5,243 nt of DNA from Cyanobacteria bacterium UBA9579 (lineage in GTDB: Bacteria; Cyanobacteriota; Vampirovibrionia; Gastranaerophilales; UBA9579). The stretch is taken from contig DNSU01000132.1 in assembly GCA_003499585.1 (NCBI GenBank), positions 501-5,743 on the forward strand. The letters are read 5' to 3'. The position numbers were made by a program, and so were the translations under genes. The notes under the pieces are model-generated. The model was not told the origin of the DNA. It did no database searches and saw only the letters and a program-made list of their open reading frames with translations. This document shows positions 5,162 through 5,243 of this stretch, piece by piece (the stretch's first letter is position 1; every line of letters starts with the position of its first letter).

Positions 5162-5174
5162 CTGGACTAAATAT

Positions 5175-5224
5175 ACCCATTTTTTGAATGCCAATATCGT
5201 TCTAAATTGACTCTATTAATTAGA
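5175..5224 (+). promoter_or_regulatory. Block-conserved late-type leader, copy 2
   Basis: ACCCATTTTTTGA (5175-5187), CGTTCTAAATTG (5198-5209) and ATTAGA (5219-5224) repeat the leader at 3141-3190. Both gaps are the same length, and 37 of 50 positions match overall. The variable gaps differ almost freely, which argues for selection on the blocks rather than a recent duplication. Confidence 0.65.
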
Positions 5225-5227
5225 TTT

Positions 5228-5243
5228 AGAAGGGTCGATAAAT
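5228..5243 (+). promoter_or_regulatory. Ribosome binding site and probable first bases of a gene running off the window
   Basis: AGAAGGG (5228-5234) is followed after seven bases by AT at 5242-5243. If the next base is G, a gene starts at 5242. That is 18 bases after the leader, against 17 for the cupin-like gene, so the same leader-to-start layout is reused. The gene itself is outside the window. Confidence 0.5.

Overview
The window is AT-rich DNA that reads like an accessory region (prophage, phage satellite or genomic island) of a gammaproteobacterium. Acinetobacter is my best guess, from codon use and the general look of the proteins; this is inference, since no marker gene is present. 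There are no tRNA or rRNA genes, integrase, transposase or CRISPR array.

Left part (1-2520). A three-helix membrane protein gene runs leftwards off the window edge on the minus strand (586 to 1). Just upstream of it lies a decayed copy of a small HTH gene (about 590-729, minus) that contains a ten-G tract. A bidirectional hairpin terminator (792-825) separates these from a 395-residue basic protein of unknown function (890-2077, plus). An intact relative of the decayed HTH gene follows (2169-2462, minus).

Middle part (2463-3206). This 744-base stretch has no credible gene but is dense in signals. It holds the HTH gene's leader, a cluster of at least five partly palindromic CCC...GGG elements (2579-2684), weak hairpins, a seven-unit CG dinucleotide tract (3068-3081) and a block-conserved leader (3141-3190) in front of the next gene.

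Right part (3207-5243). A cupin-like phage protein (3207-3710) overlaps by four bases a protein resembling short-tailed-phage internal virion (ejection) proteins (3707-4207). After a strong hairpin comes a two-gene cassette: a small Cro/CI-like HTH protein (4323-4625) and an unrecognised helical protein (4628-5122), closed by a clear intrinsic terminator (5138-5161). The same leader as at 3141-3190 then recurs at 5175-5224, with identical block spacing, in front of a predicted start codon at the very end of the window.

Main interpretation. The repeated leader looks like a shared late-type control element for virion genes, and the 4323-5122 cassette looks like a self-contained insertion (moron) between two such units. 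The left part appears to be a separate control module with an intact and a dead copy of one HTH regulator and an operator or iteron cluster. Whether this is a full prophage or a satellite cannot be decided from this window.
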